Shown: one piece after another, positions 1-7,585 of the stretch
Numbering within the stretch: the first letter of the stretch is position 1
How the letters are laid out: each line of letters begins with the position of its first letter
Assembly (NCBI RefSeq): GCF_001428305.1
Contig: NZ_LMRZ01000001.1
Coordinates: 248,289 to 312,288, forward strand
DNA length: 64,000 bases
Reading direction: 5' to 3'
Source: Janibacter sp. Soil728
GTDB lineage: Bacteria; Actinomycetota; Actinomycetes; Actinomycetales; Dermatophilaceae
Translations under genes and position numbers: made by a program
The notes under the pieces: model-generated
The model's input: the letters and a program-made list of their open reading frames with translations, nothing else
What the model was told of the DNA's origin: nothing
Database searches by the model: none

Positions 1-21
1 TCGCGGGCGCGGGCCGTCTGC

Positions 22-309
22 TCACCTGTCGCGCAGGGCCAGGAGCGCTGCGGCGAGCATCCCCACCCCGAGCACCATGACCAGGAGGCCGACGAGCAGC
101 ATGGCGCCCGCTCCGGTGTCCAGCGAGCCGTTGGTCATGACGTACCCGAGGCCACCGCACAGGAGGACCAGGACACCACCCATGAGGACGAAGACCCCGA
201 GGACCGCCAGCACGATTCCGGCGGCCCTGCGCCCGCTTCGGTCCGGGGTGGGTGGGGTCGCCGGATGGGGCAACCCGGGCCCCGGCCCGGGCGCCGGAGG
301 CACGCTCAT
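22..309 (-). CDS. Small two-helix membrane protein
   Basis: A 95-residue protein of unknown function. The first 28 residues are rich in Pro and Gly and look cytoplasmic and disordered. Two hydrophobic segments follow at about residues 29-57 and 67-90, separated by a short loop, and the chain ends in a basic tail. Its ATG overlaps the stop of the upstream acyltransferase gene by four bases (ATGA), so the two are translationally coupled. The first helix is glycine and valine rich. I recognise no family; a membrane-anchored accessory protein is all that can be said. Confidence 0.65.
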   Translation of the reverse strand: MSVPPAPGPGPGLPHPATPPTPDRSGRRAAGIVLAVLGVFVLMGGVLVLLCGGLGYVMTNGSLDTGAGAMLLVGLLVMVLGVGMLAAALLALRDR

Positions 310-1223
310 CCGCGACCCAGGGCGCGGCTCAGGTTGCGCCGACGGCTTCCTTTCTCGGACGGCGCGACGCTCGTGACGCCCGCGCCCGGGGCCCCAGGCC
401 CCTCCGCGCTCCGGTAGAAGCGGTCCTTCGCGGTCAGGGCATCCAGCCGGTGGCACCACTCGGCCCGCTCCTGCGCGCTCGTGGCGGCATCGAGCTCGGC
501 CTCCAGCCTCTCGGGGTCGAGTACGCCCGGGCCCGGGCGGTAGATGAACTCGTCGCCCGCGTGCTTCTGGCTCTTGAGGGTCTGCGCGCGGGTGTAGGTG
601 TGCACGGACGGTCGTGTCCAGAAGATGTCGGAGCCGACGACCCTCGCCGGCGAGCCGGCCGCCGACGCGTTGGACGGGACGTCCTTGGTCAGCACCGACC
701 TGGCCCCTAGGATGGATCCGGAGCCGATGTGCGCGCCCTTGAGGATCAATGACTCCTGCCCCAACCACACGTGGTCGCCCACCCAGATCGAGCGGCTGGG
801 GTTGATCCGCTCGTGCGTCGTGGCGGAGTAGACGAGGTGCGGGTCCGCGGTGCGGAAGGTCACCTCGTGGGAAAACATCGCGTCGGCGCCGATGATGACG
901 TGGGTGCGCTCGCTCGGCAGTGCTCGTGCAGGGCTGGTGAAGGACGCGTTGGGTCCGAGGTAGAGGACCGACTCGTTGTAGGTGGTGACCTTGATCTGGG
1001 TCGTCCGGTTGGAGGCCCGGATGTGGATGACCGAGTCGTTGCCCCGGAAGCGCAGGGTGCAGCTCTTCAGCTTGGCGCCGTCCTCGACGTAGAGCACATT
1101 GCCCGTGCCGAAGAAGGCGATCGAGCTGGACTGGAAGGACGAGCCCTCCGTCTCGCGCAGGTGGACGACGTTGTCGCGCACCTGCGCGACGTCGTCGTAG
1201 GACCTGATGACCTCTTTGATCAT
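306..1223 (-). CDS. Hexapeptide-repeat (left-handed beta-helix) acyltransferase
   Basis: A 305-residue protein whose first 210 residues carry the imperfect hexapeptide pattern of left-handed beta-helix acyltransferases. Paired turns such as IWVGDHVWLGQ and GAHIGSGSILGARSV are followed by the family's closing AGSPARVVG. These enzymes usually transfer acetyl or similar groups from acyl-CoA to a sugar or glycan. The C-terminal 95 residues form a charged extension that I do not recognise. The start ATG overlaps the stop of the enoyl-CoA hydratase gene upstream by four bases. The acceptor is unknown; a polysaccharide O-acetyltransferase is the likeliest class. Confidence 0.75.
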   Translation of the reverse strand: MIKEVIRSYDDVAQVRDNVVHLRETEGSSFQSSSIAFFGTGNVLYVEDGAKLKSCTLRFRGNDSVIHIRASNRTTQIKVTTYNESVLYLGPNASFTSPARALPSERTHVIIGADAMFSHEVTFRTADPHLVYSATTHERINPSRSIWVGDHVWLGQESLILKGAHIGSGSILGARSVLTKDVPSNASAAGSPARVVGSDIFWTRPSVHTYTRAQTLKSQKHAGDEFIYRPGPGVLDPERLEAELDAATSAQERAEWCHRLDALTAKDRFYRSAEGPGAPGAGVTSVAPSEKGSRRRNLSRALGRG

Positions 1224-2107
1224 CGGCGACCAGCCCCCACCCACTCGTCGTAGAAGTCCGGCATCTGCGAGGCACGTCCGGCGAACTCCGGATCCCGCTT
1301 GCCGAGGAAGGCAGCCACACCCTCCTTGCCGTCTCCGACGCTCGTGTGCCACATGGCCAGCGAGTCGACCCGGTGGGCCTCGACGGGGTGGTCCTGGGCG
1401 GCGTTGCGGCGCAGCATCTGTCGGGCCAGTGCGACGGCGACGGGGGACCTCCCCTTCGTCCAGCGATCGGCGAGCGCCCGGGCAGCCGTGAGCAGGTCCT
1501 CGGGCTGGTGCGGCCCCTGGGTCAGGCCCACGTCGACCGTGGCCTGCGCGTCGAGGATGTCGGCGGAGAGCACGAGGTCGAGGGCTGCCGGAAGACCGAC
1601 GATCCGCGGGAGGAACCACGACGACGCGGCCTCCGGCACGATGCCGATGCGCCCGAAGACGAAACCGACCCGGGCCCTGCTCGACACCAGGCGGGCGTCC
1701 ATGGCGAGCGTCATCGTCGCTCCGATGCCCACCGCAGCACCGTTGATCGCGGCGATGACCGGCTTGCGGCAGTCGTGGATCGCCAGCGTGACCCGTCCGC
1801 CGGTGTCGCGCACCCCGGCGATGAGGGCGGGGTCGTCGAGCCGGTCCATGTCGGCCAGCGACGGGCTCATCGTCTCGTCGAGACCGAAGACGTTGCCGTC
1901 CGTTGTCAGGTCCATGCCGGCGCAGAAGGCCCGCCCCGCGCCGGTGACGATGATGGCTCGCACGGTGTCGTCGTCGTTGACCTCGCGGAAGGTCCGCTCG
2001 AGCTCGTCGGCCATCTCGAGGGTGAAGGAGTTGAGCTGGTCCGGTCGGTCGAGGGTGACGGTGAGGATCCCGTCCTCGATCTCGTGGCTGATCGTCGTGT
2101 AGTTCAT
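1220..2107 (-). CDS. Enoyl-CoA hydratase/isomerase family protein
   Basis: A 295-residue crotonase-fold enzyme. The oxyanion-hole segments are visible as AGRAFCAGMDL and NGAAVGIGATMTLAMD. A glutamate in GIVPEAASSWF matches one of the catalytic acids of hydratases. The C-terminal EGVAAFLGKRDPEF is typical of the family. It would hydrate a trans-2-enoyl-CoA in beta-oxidation or a related acyl-CoA route. I chose the ATG at 2107 because the upstream in-frame extension runs into the terminator hairpin and the tRNA-Leu. Substrate chain length cannot be read from sequence. Confidence 0.88.
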   Translation of the reverse strand: MNYTTISHEIEDGILTVTLDRPDQLNSFTLEMADELERTFREVNDDDTVRAIIVTGAGRAFCAGMDLTTDGNVFGLDETMSPSLADMDRLDDPALIAGVRDTGGRVTLAIHDCRKPVIAAINGAAVGIGATMTLAMDARLVSSRARVGFVFGRIGIVPEAASSWFLPRIVGLPAALDLVLSADILDAQATVDVGLTQGPHQPEDLLTAARALADRWTKGRSPVAVALARQMLRRNAAQDHPVEAHRVDSLAMWHTSVGDGKEGVAAFLGKRDPEFAGRASQMPDFYDEWVGAGRR

Positions 2108-2141
2108 GGCCCGACTCTGCCGCACGTCCCGTGCCACCACG

Positions 2142-2179
2142 ACGAAGGGCGTCCCACCAGCTGGTGGGACGCCCTTCGT
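2142..2179 (-). terminator. Perfect 19-bp inverted repeat, terminator of tRNA-Leu
   Basis: Two perfectly complementary 19-base arms abut without a spacer (2142-2160 and 2161-2179). The outer part reads ACGAAGGGC on one side and GCCCTTCGT on the other. It lies just 3' of tRNA-Leu on the minus strand and before the hydratase gene, so it fits an intrinsic terminator without a T tract, as is common in high-GC actinobacteria. Confidence 0.8.
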
Positions 2180-2185
2180 GACGTG

Positions 2186-2268
2186 TGCGCGAGGGGGGAT
2201 TTGAACCCCCACGCCCTTTCGGACACTGGCACCTGAAGCCAGCGCGTCTGCCGTTCCGCCACTCGCGC
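2186..2268 (-). tRNA. tRNA-Leu (anticodon CAG)
   Basis: An 83-base cloverleaf on the minus strand. The acceptor stem pairs GCGCGAG with CTCGCGC and has discriminator A. The T arm contains GGTTCAAATCC. The anticodon stem GCTGGC/GCCAGT encloses the loop TTCAGGT, giving CAG. The long variable arm is typical of a class II leucine tRNA. No CCA is encoded. Confidence 0.95.
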
Positions 2269-2349
2269 AGAGAGTGGTGCCTGCACGCCGTGAGGCGCAC
2301 GAGCCGTCTCATTGTGCCCCATGACCGGCCCGATCCCCAAAGCGAGCGG

Positions 2350-2973
2350 TCAACCCCCTTCGCCCACGGTGAGGTGCTGCTGAGCGAGGCGGCGAAGGGG
2401 GGCGAGGACCGGGTCGACGAGGACGGTGCCGAGCACGACCTGGCGGACAGCGGCCGCCGGGTCCTGCGGCACCGAGTCGACGTCCGCCCGGGCGATGCGG
2501 AGCACCCCGTCCGCGTAGGCGGTCATCCGCTCCTCGTCAAGGCCGAGCCCGGCCGCCTCGCAGGCATCCCAGGCGGCATCGAGGTCGTCGATCACCGGGT
2601 CGAGCGGATGGACCTGCCAGCCCATGTCGGTCAGCCACGACCGCGCCCGCGACGGCGGGACCTCCCGGTCGACGCACGGCGGGACCACCACGGCGTCCTC
2701 ACCCAGCAGCGCCCGCTGCGCCGCCCCGAGGACGTCGACCCGGCCAGCGCCGGGCTGGGTGATGACCTCGAGGACCCGACGGGTCGTCGCGACCGACAGG
2801 CCACCGACGCTCGTCAGCGCACGGATCAGCCGGACCCGCTCGACGTGCTCCTCGCCGTAGGCGGCGCTGGTCCGACTCAGCTGCTCGCCCGCGGGCAGCA
2901 GGTCCTCGCGCAGGTAGTACTTGAGCGTCGCGACGGGGACGTCGGTCGCGGTCGACAGCTCGGAGATCTTCAT
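2350..2973 (-). CDS. MerR-family transcriptional regulator
   Basis: A 207-residue protein with an N-terminal winged-helix MerR motif at residues 1-70: MKISELSTATDVPVATLKYY, then a LLPAGE turn and the helix EEHVERVRLIRAL. The remaining 135 residues form a helical effector domain without the cysteine pattern of metal-sensing MerRs, so a small organic ligand or a TetR-like role is likelier. It is transcribed divergently from the DUF4188 gene, with an inverted repeat in the 78-base gap, so it most likely controls that gene and itself. Confidence 0.88.
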   Translation of the reverse strand: MKISELSTATDVPVATLKYYLREDLLPAGEQLSRTSAAYGEEHVERVRLIRALTSVGGLSVATTRRVLEVITQPGAGRVDVLGAAQRALLGEDAVVVPPCVDREVPPSRARSWLTDMGWQVHPLDPVIDDLDAAWDACEAAGLGLDEERMTAYADGVLRIARADVDSVPQDPAAAVRQVVLGTVLVDPVLAPLRRLAQQHLTVGEGG

Positions 2974-2989
2974 CGGCTCACCTCTTGCG

Positions 2990-3033
2990 CTGGATAGTAC
3001 CGATCACCAATACTGGAGACCACCACTATCCAG
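2990..3033. promoter_or_regulatory. Divergent promoter with inverted repeat, probable MerR operator
   Basis: CTGGATAGT (2990-2998) and ACTATCCAG (3025-3033) are perfect 9-base inverted arms separated by 26 bases. They lie between the divergent MerR and DUF4188 genes. MerR proteins bind dyads inside long-spacer promoters, so the position fits an operator shared by both genes. Confidence 0.6.
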
Positions 3034-3051
3034 AACATCGGGGGACACACC

Positions 3052-3549
3052 ATGCGCCAGCAGACCCACGCCCACGAGGGCGACGTCGTCGTCTTCAACA
3101 TCGGCATGACGATCCGCAAGCCGCACCGCCCCGACCTGTGGTGGACCCCCTTCGTCGCCATGCCCCGGATGATCGCCGAGCTCTCCCGCAACCGCGCGGC
3201 CGCAGACCGGGGCGAGGCCGAGGACCTCGGCTTCCTCGGCGCCCACACGCTCATGGGGCGACGCGGCCCGTGGGTCGTGCAGTACTGGCGCAGCACCGAG
3301 GACCTCTACCGCTACGCCTCGTCGGCCGATGCCCAGCACCTGCCGGCGTGGAAGAAGTTCAACGCCGTGGCCCGCAAGCACCCCGACGCGGTCGGCATCT
3401 GGCACGAGACCTTCGCCGTCCCGGCAAGCGGCATCGAGACCCTCTACGGCAACGGGGCGAGCGCCGGGCTCGGAGCTCTGACCGGCACGGCCGAGGCCAC
3501 CCGGCGAGGCCGGGGAGCCCGCGAGCGCCTGGGCTCGCAGGTCGCCTGA
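3052..3549 (+). CDS. DUF4188 family protein (monooxygenase-like fold)
   Basis: A 165-residue protein matching the DUF4188 pattern. A beta strand VVVFNIGMTIRKP is followed by the WWTPFVAMPRMI helix, then LGAHTLMGRRGPWVVQYW, and later the AWKKFNAV helix and a GIWHETF strand. This is a dimeric alpha/beta-barrel type fold related to small monooxygenases and heme-degrading proteins. No reaction is established for the family as far as I know. Its start lies 19 bases after the right arm of the MerR dyad, so it is the likely target of that regulator. Confidence 0.75.
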   Translation: MRQQTHAHEGDVVVFNIGMTIRKPHRPDLWWTPFVAMPRMIAELSRNRAAADRGEAEDLGFLGAHTLMGRRGPWVVQYWRSTEDLYRYASSADAQHLPAWKKFNAVARKHPDAVGIWHETFAVPASGIETLYGNGASAGLGALTGTAEATRRGRGARERLGSQVA

Positions 3550-3550
3550 C

Positions 3551-4471
3551 CTACGCTGCGCGCTGCTCGTCCACGCCCCGGGCGACCTCGGCGAGGAGGG
3601 CGAGCGCGCGCTGGACGGCCGGCCTGCCCTCGGACGAGTCGCGCGTCAGGGCGACGATGCGGCGACGCGGGGTGGGCTCGTGCAGCTCGAGCGTGACGGT
3701 GCCAGCGGGCGCGGACAGCGCCGCCAGCCGCGGCAGGACCACGACGCCCACGCCGGCCGCGACGAAGGCCATCGCCGTGTGGTGGTCGTCGGAGCGGGCG
3801 ACGTAGTTGGGCTCGACACCAGCGGCCGTCGCCGCGCGCCCGATGATGCGGCTGCACATGGTCGCGACGCGGTCGTCGCGGACCCAGGTCTCGCCCGCGA
3901 GGTCCACCAGCCCGATCTCACCCCGGCCGGCCAGCGCGTGGTCGGCAGGGACGATGCACACGTAGGCCTCCTCGGCGAGGACCTGACGGCACTGCCCCGG
4001 ATTCTCTCGCGGCTCGCTGTCGACGTCCTCGACCCACACGTCGATGTCCGGGGCCGGACGGGTGTCGCGGTCGGCCCACTCGTTGAGCGCGAGGTCGATG
4101 ACCAGACCCGGGAACTCCTCGCGCAGCCGCCGGACGACCCCAGGCAGCCACGCCTGCGCCGCCGAGCTGAAGGAGGCGATGTCCAGCGACCCGGCGTGCC
4201 CCGCACGCAGGTCGTCGACCATGCCGGTCAGGCGGGAGAGGCTGCCCATCACCTCCTCCGACTCCGCCGCGAGCAGCCGACCCGTCGGGGTCGGCACGAT
4301 GCCGCGCCCGGCCTTCTCGAAGAGGACCAGTCCCGTCTCCCGCTGCAGCGCGGTGATGTGCTGGCTGATCGTCGACGGCGTGTAGCCCAGATGACGGGCG
4401 GCGCCCTGCACCGAACCATTGGCGACGACGGCGCGGAAGACCCTGAGGCGGTTGATGTCGAGCATCTCCAT
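3551..4471 (-). CDS. LysR-family transcriptional regulator
   Basis: A 306-residue LysR protein. The N-terminal winged helix-turn-helix spans about residues 4-62, with INRLRVFRAVVANGSVQGAA and the recognition region YTPSTISQHITALQRE. It is followed by a periplasmic-binding-protein-like effector domain from about residue 90 to the end. Two starts are possible (4471 or the next ATG at 4465). It stands divergent to a very small gene and convergent with the DUF4188 gene, one base apart. Its target is not evident from context; the small divergent gene is the obvious candidate. Confidence 0.88.
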   Translation of the reverse strand: MEMLDINRLRVFRAVVANGSVQGAARHLGYTPSTISQHITALQRETGLVLFEKAGRGIVPTPTGRLLAAESEEVMGSLSRLTGMVDDLRAGHAGSLDIASFSSAAQAWLPGVVRRLREEFPGLVIDLALNEWADRDTRPAPDIDVWVEDVDSEPRENPGQCRQVLAEEAYVCIVPADHALAGRGEIGLVDLAGETWVRDDRVATMCSRIIGRAATAAGVEPNYVARSDDHHTAMAFVAAGVGVVVLPRLAALSAPAGTVTLELHEPTPRRRIVALTRDSSEGRPAVQRALALLAEVARGVDEQRAA

Positions 4472-4546
4472 ACTGTACGCCTGGACCGAATGGTCCGTCG
4501 ATAATCTTCGCTTGTCCTTCATGGTCCTCGAGCGGAGGCTGGACCC

Positions 4547-4729
4547 ATGAGCCACTACTCCTCCCCCTTCGCCCCCGTCGATCGTGACCAGGCCCGCCTG
4601 GTCGCCGAACTGCGTGCCGCCGCCCAGGACGACACCCGGCGCGCGCCCGTCCGCACCGACCTTCCCGCGGCGCGCCCGTCGCGTTGGCACCGCCTCGGGC
4701 TCACCCTGCGAGCACCCAGGGCGCACTGA
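4547..4729 (+). CDS. Small hypothetical protein divergent from LysR
   Basis: A 60-residue reading frame starting with ATG nine bases after a good GGAGG ribosome-binding site. The product is Arg- and Ala-rich, with SRWHRLGLTLRAPRAH at the end. It has no membrane segment and I recognise no motif. It lies 75 bases from the divergent LysR start, the usual place for a LysR target, and third-position GC looks coding-like. A short non-coding leader is the alternative. Confidence 0.45.
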   Translation: MSHYSSPFAPVDRDQARLVAELRAAAQDDTRRAPVRTDLPAARPSRWHRLGLTLRAPRAH

Positions 4730-4740
4730 CCTCCCTTCGC

Positions 4741-4780
4741 CTCGGTTCGAGACGGTCGCTGCGCGCCTGCACAGCGACCA
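4741..4780. repeat. Candidate dispersed intergenic repeat fragment
   Basis: The stretch around GGTTCGAGACGGTCGCTGCG resembles the short GGTTTCGAGAC-type intergenic elements that I recall as multicopy in several Micrococcales and Nocardioides genomes. Only one copy of this version is seen here, so the call rests on memory of the element. The rest of the 165-base gap (4730-4894) holds the probable fhaA promoter, and I see nothing else in it. Confidence 0.3.
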
Positions 4781-4894
4781 GGGCACGCGAATCTCCTTGG
4801 TGCGTGACGGCGCGGATGCAGCGATCCCACAGGGTCCGCCGTTAGGATCGCCGGACTCATGTCCGTGCCGACGCCTGCCCGAAGGGAGGAAAGC

Positions 4895-5821
4895 GTGAGC
4901 CTCTTCGAACGTATGGAGCGCAAGCTCGAGCGCACCGTCAACGGTGTCTTCGCCCGCGCCTTCCGCGCCGAGGTCCAGCCGCTCGAGCTCGCCTCCGCGC
5001 TGCGTCGTGCCATGGACGACCGCGCCACGATGCTGGGTCGGGGACGCACGATCGTGCCCAACCTCTTCACCGTCGAGCTGGCCCCCAGCGACTACGAGCG
5101 CCTCACCGAGTTCGACGAGGAGCTCGAGGACGAGCTGATCGCCGCCGCGCAGGAGCACGCCGAGTCGCAGCGCTACCAGCCCGGCGGTCCCCTCCAGGTC
5201 CTCTTCCACGAGGACGAGGAGCTCGAGACCGGCGTCTTCCGGGTGCGTCCGGCCACCGCCCGTCAGCGAGTCGATCGCGCCGACGGGGCCCCGTCCCTCG
5301 CCGCCGAGCAGTCCGGCGACAGCTACGACGACGACGACGGGTACGACGAGTACTCCGGCGGCTGGGAGATGTCCGACGAGGACGTCGAGCCCGTCGCCGC
5401 ACCCGAGCAGACCGTCCCCCGCCCACCACCACCGCGCGCCCCCGCCCCGGCACCCGTCGCCGATGCAGCCACTGCGGTCCACCGTGCGCAGCCGCCCCGC
5501 GCGGCCCCGACCCCGGTGTCGGTCCACGACCGCCCGTGGCTCGAGGTCGACGGCGAGCGCTACCCGCTCATCGCCGCGATGACCGTCCTCGGCCGCGACG
5601 AGAGCGCCGACGTCGTCCTCGACGATCCCGGCATCTCCCGCCGACACTGCGAGGTCCGGGTGACCCATGACGGTCCGCGCCTCGTGTCGCACCTGCGCGA
5701 CCTGCGGTCGACCAACGGCACCTTCCTCAACGGCGAGCGCACCGATGCGGCCCCCCTCACCGAGGGTGATCGCATCACCGTGGGCCGGACCCACGCCATC
5801 TTCCACGCCGGCCGGCGCTGA
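4895..5821 (+). CDS. fhaA: FhaA, FHA-domain protein with DUF3662 N-terminus
   Basis: A 308-residue FHA protein. Residues 1-110 are the DUF3662 domain (LFERMERKLERTVNGVFARA), the middle is an acidic and proline-rich linker, and residues 215-305 form the FHA fold. Phosphothreonine-binding motifs VLGRDE, SRRHCEV and STNGTFLNG are intact. In mycobacteria FhaA binds phosphorylated MviN and PknB-pathway proteins in peptidoglycan control. The GTG start is chosen because GAAGGGAGGA stands directly upstream; an ATG 36 bases earlier lacks such a site. It is the first gene of the fhaA-pknB block. Confidence 0.93.
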   Translation: MSLFERMERKLERTVNGVFARAFRAEVQPLELASALRRAMDDRATMLGRGRTIVPNLFTVELAPSDYERLTEFDEELEDELIAAAQEHAESQRYQPGGPLQVLFHEDEELETGVFRVRPATARQRVDRADGAPSLAAEQSGDSYDDDDGYDEYSGGWEMSDEDVEPVAAPEQTVPRPPPPRAPAPAPVADAATAVHRAQPPRAAPTPVSVHDRPWLEVDGERYPLIAAMTVLGRDESADVVLDDPGISRRHCEVRVTHDGPRLVSHLRDLRSTNGTFLNGERTDAAPLTEGDRITVGRTHAIFHAGRR

Positions 5822-5849
5822 CCGGTCCACTGACTACAGGAGATCCGAG

Positions 5850-6347
5850 TTGAGCGAGCTGACGGTCACCGTGCTGCGCCTTGGCCTGCTCGTGCTCCTG
5901 TGGGTGTTCGTCATGTCGGTCGCCTCGGTGCTGCGCACGGACCTCTTCGGCACCAGGGTCGTCACGCGGCGCCCCGCACCCGCCAAGAAGCCCGCGCGCT
6001 CGGCAGGTCGCCCGGTCGCCGAGCCGAATACGCCTCGGCCGCAGCGCAACCCGCGCATCCCGACCCAGATCGTGCTCACCACCGGGCCGCTGACCGGGAC
6101 CTCTCTCCCCCTTCGTGACTCCGGGGTGCTCATCGGCCGTAACCCGGAGTGCACCCTCGTCCTCGACGACGAGTTCGCCTCGGGTCGCCACGCTCGCATC
6201 CTGCGGGCCGAGGACGGCTGGTACGTCGAGGACCTCGGCTCGACCAACGGCACCTTCGTGGGTCAGTACCGCGTCGGCGACCCCGTGCCCGTCGAGACCG
6301 GGACGGCGATCCGCATCGGACGCACCGTCATCGAGCTGAGGAGCTGA
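5850..6347 (+). CDS. fhaB: FhaB (FipA-like), membrane-anchored FHA protein
   Basis: A 165-residue protein with one N-terminal membrane helix (VLRLGLLVLLWVFVMSVASV), a basic proline-rich linker and a C-terminal FHA domain at about residues 80-163. The domain has LIGRNPECTLVLDD, SGRHARI and STNGTFVG. The mycobacterial homologue is a substrate of PknA/PknB and acts in septation. I place the start at TTG 5850, preceded by an ACAGGAG ribosome-binding site; no ATG fits. It lies 28 bases after fhaA and two bases before pstP. Confidence 0.92.
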   Translation: MSELTVTVLRLGLLVLLWVFVMSVASVLRTDLFGTRVVTRRPAPAKKPARSAGRPVAEPNTPRPQRNPRIPTQIVLTTGPLTGTSLPLRDSGVLIGRNPECTLVLDDEFASGRHARILRAEDGWYVEDLGSTNGTFVGQYRVGDPVPVETGTAIRIGRTVIELRS

Positions 6348-6349
6348 CG

Positions 6350-7585
6350 ATGGCGCTGACCTTCCACTTCGCCGCCCGCTCAGACGTCGGGCTCGTCCGC
6401 AAGGACAACCAGGACTCCGGCTATGCGGGGCCCCACCTGCTCGTCGTGGCCGACGGCATGGGCGGCCACGCCGGGGGCGACATCGCCTCGGCGACCGTCA
6501 TCACCGAGCTCGTCGAGATCGACCACGACTCGCTCACCGCCTCCGAGGCGTCGACCCAGCTGAGCCGGGCGATCACCTCCGCCAACCAGGAGATCGCCCG
6601 CACCTTCGAGGACAACCCCGAGCTCGAGGGCATGGGCACGACGGTCACGGCGGTCATGCGTGCCCGCAACAAGCTGATCATCGCGCACATCGGTGACTCC
6701 CGCGCCTACCTCCTGCGCGAGGGTCGCCTGGCCCAGGTGACCAAGGACCACTCCTTCGTCCAGACCCTGATCGACGAGGGCCGGATCACCGAGGAGGAAG
6801 CCAGCACCCACCCCCAGCGCTCCGTGGTCACCCGCGTGCTCACCGGTGCGGCCGACGACGAGCCCGACGTGGGCGCCCGCGAGGCCCGGGTGGGCGATCG
6901 CTACATGCTCTGCTCCGACGGACTGTCGGGGTTCGTCGCCCTCGACACGATCGAGGAGATCCTCGCCGGGGACACCCCACCGGGACGCGCCGCGGACTCC
7001 CTCGTCTCCTTGGCCATCCGCGCGGGCGCGCCCGACAACGTCACGGTCATCGTCGCCGACGTCGTCGAGGCCAGCACCACCCCCTCCACCCAGCCGCAGG
7101 TCGTCGGCTCCGCCGCCCTGAGGCGACCCGCCAAGCGGGTCGACAACTCCCCCGCGGGCCGCGCCGCCGCCCTGACCGCCCAGGACGATGACGAAGGCGT
7201 GGAGCTGGACGAAGAGGGCTCCTCCAGTCGTGGAGGACGGTGGTTGCGTCGGATCGGCGCCCTCGTCGTGGCCCTCCTGCTCGTCGGCGCCGCTGCCTAT
7301 GCCGGCTATGCGTGGACCCAGCAGCAGTACTACGTCGGGGCCCAGGACGGGCAGGTGACCGTCTACCGCGGCGTCGCCCAGGACCTGGGGCCCATCTCGC
7401 TGCACTCCGCGGTCGACCAGACCGACATCCCCTTGTCCGAGCTGCCGTCCTTCTACCGCGACGAGGTCCGGGCCACCATCTCGGTCGACTCGCGGACCGC
7501 CGCCAACCAGCGGGTCGACAGCCTGCGCGTCGCGGCCAAGAAGTGCGGCCAGCTGAGGGCCACCGGGGAGCCCTGCGGCCGATGA
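6350..7585 (+). CDS. pstP: PP2C-family Ser/Thr phosphatase PstP
   Basis: A 411-residue membrane-anchored PP2C phosphatase that removes phosphate from PknB-type kinases and their substrates. The catalytic domain covers residues 1-240, with metal-binding motifs DNQDSG, VADGMGGHAGG, HIGDSRAYL and SDGLSG. An acidic linker leads to one membrane helix at about residues 300-322, then an extracytoplasmic tail of about 85 residues. Its stop overlaps the ATG of the SEDS gene by four bases. The order matches the mycobacterial pstP-rodA-pbpA operon. Confidence 0.94.
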   Translation: MALTFHFAARSDVGLVRKDNQDSGYAGPHLLVVADGMGGHAGGDIASATVITELVEIDHDSLTASEASTQLSRAITSANQEIARTFEDNPELEGMGTTVTAVMRARNKLIIAHIGDSRAYLLREGRLAQVTKDHSFVQTLIDEGRITEEEASTHPQRSVVTRVLTGAADDEPDVGAREARVGDRYMLCSDGLSGFVALDTIEEILAGDTPPGRAADSLVSLAIRAGAPDNVTVIVADVVEASTTPSTQPQVVGSAALRRPAKRVDNSPAGRAAALTAQDDDEGVELDEEGSSSRGGRWLRRIGALVVALLLVGAAAYAGYAWTQQQYYVGAQDGQVTVYRGVAQDLGPISLHSAVDQTDIPLSELPSFYRDEVRATISVDSRTAANQRVDSLRVAAKKCGQLRATGEPCGR

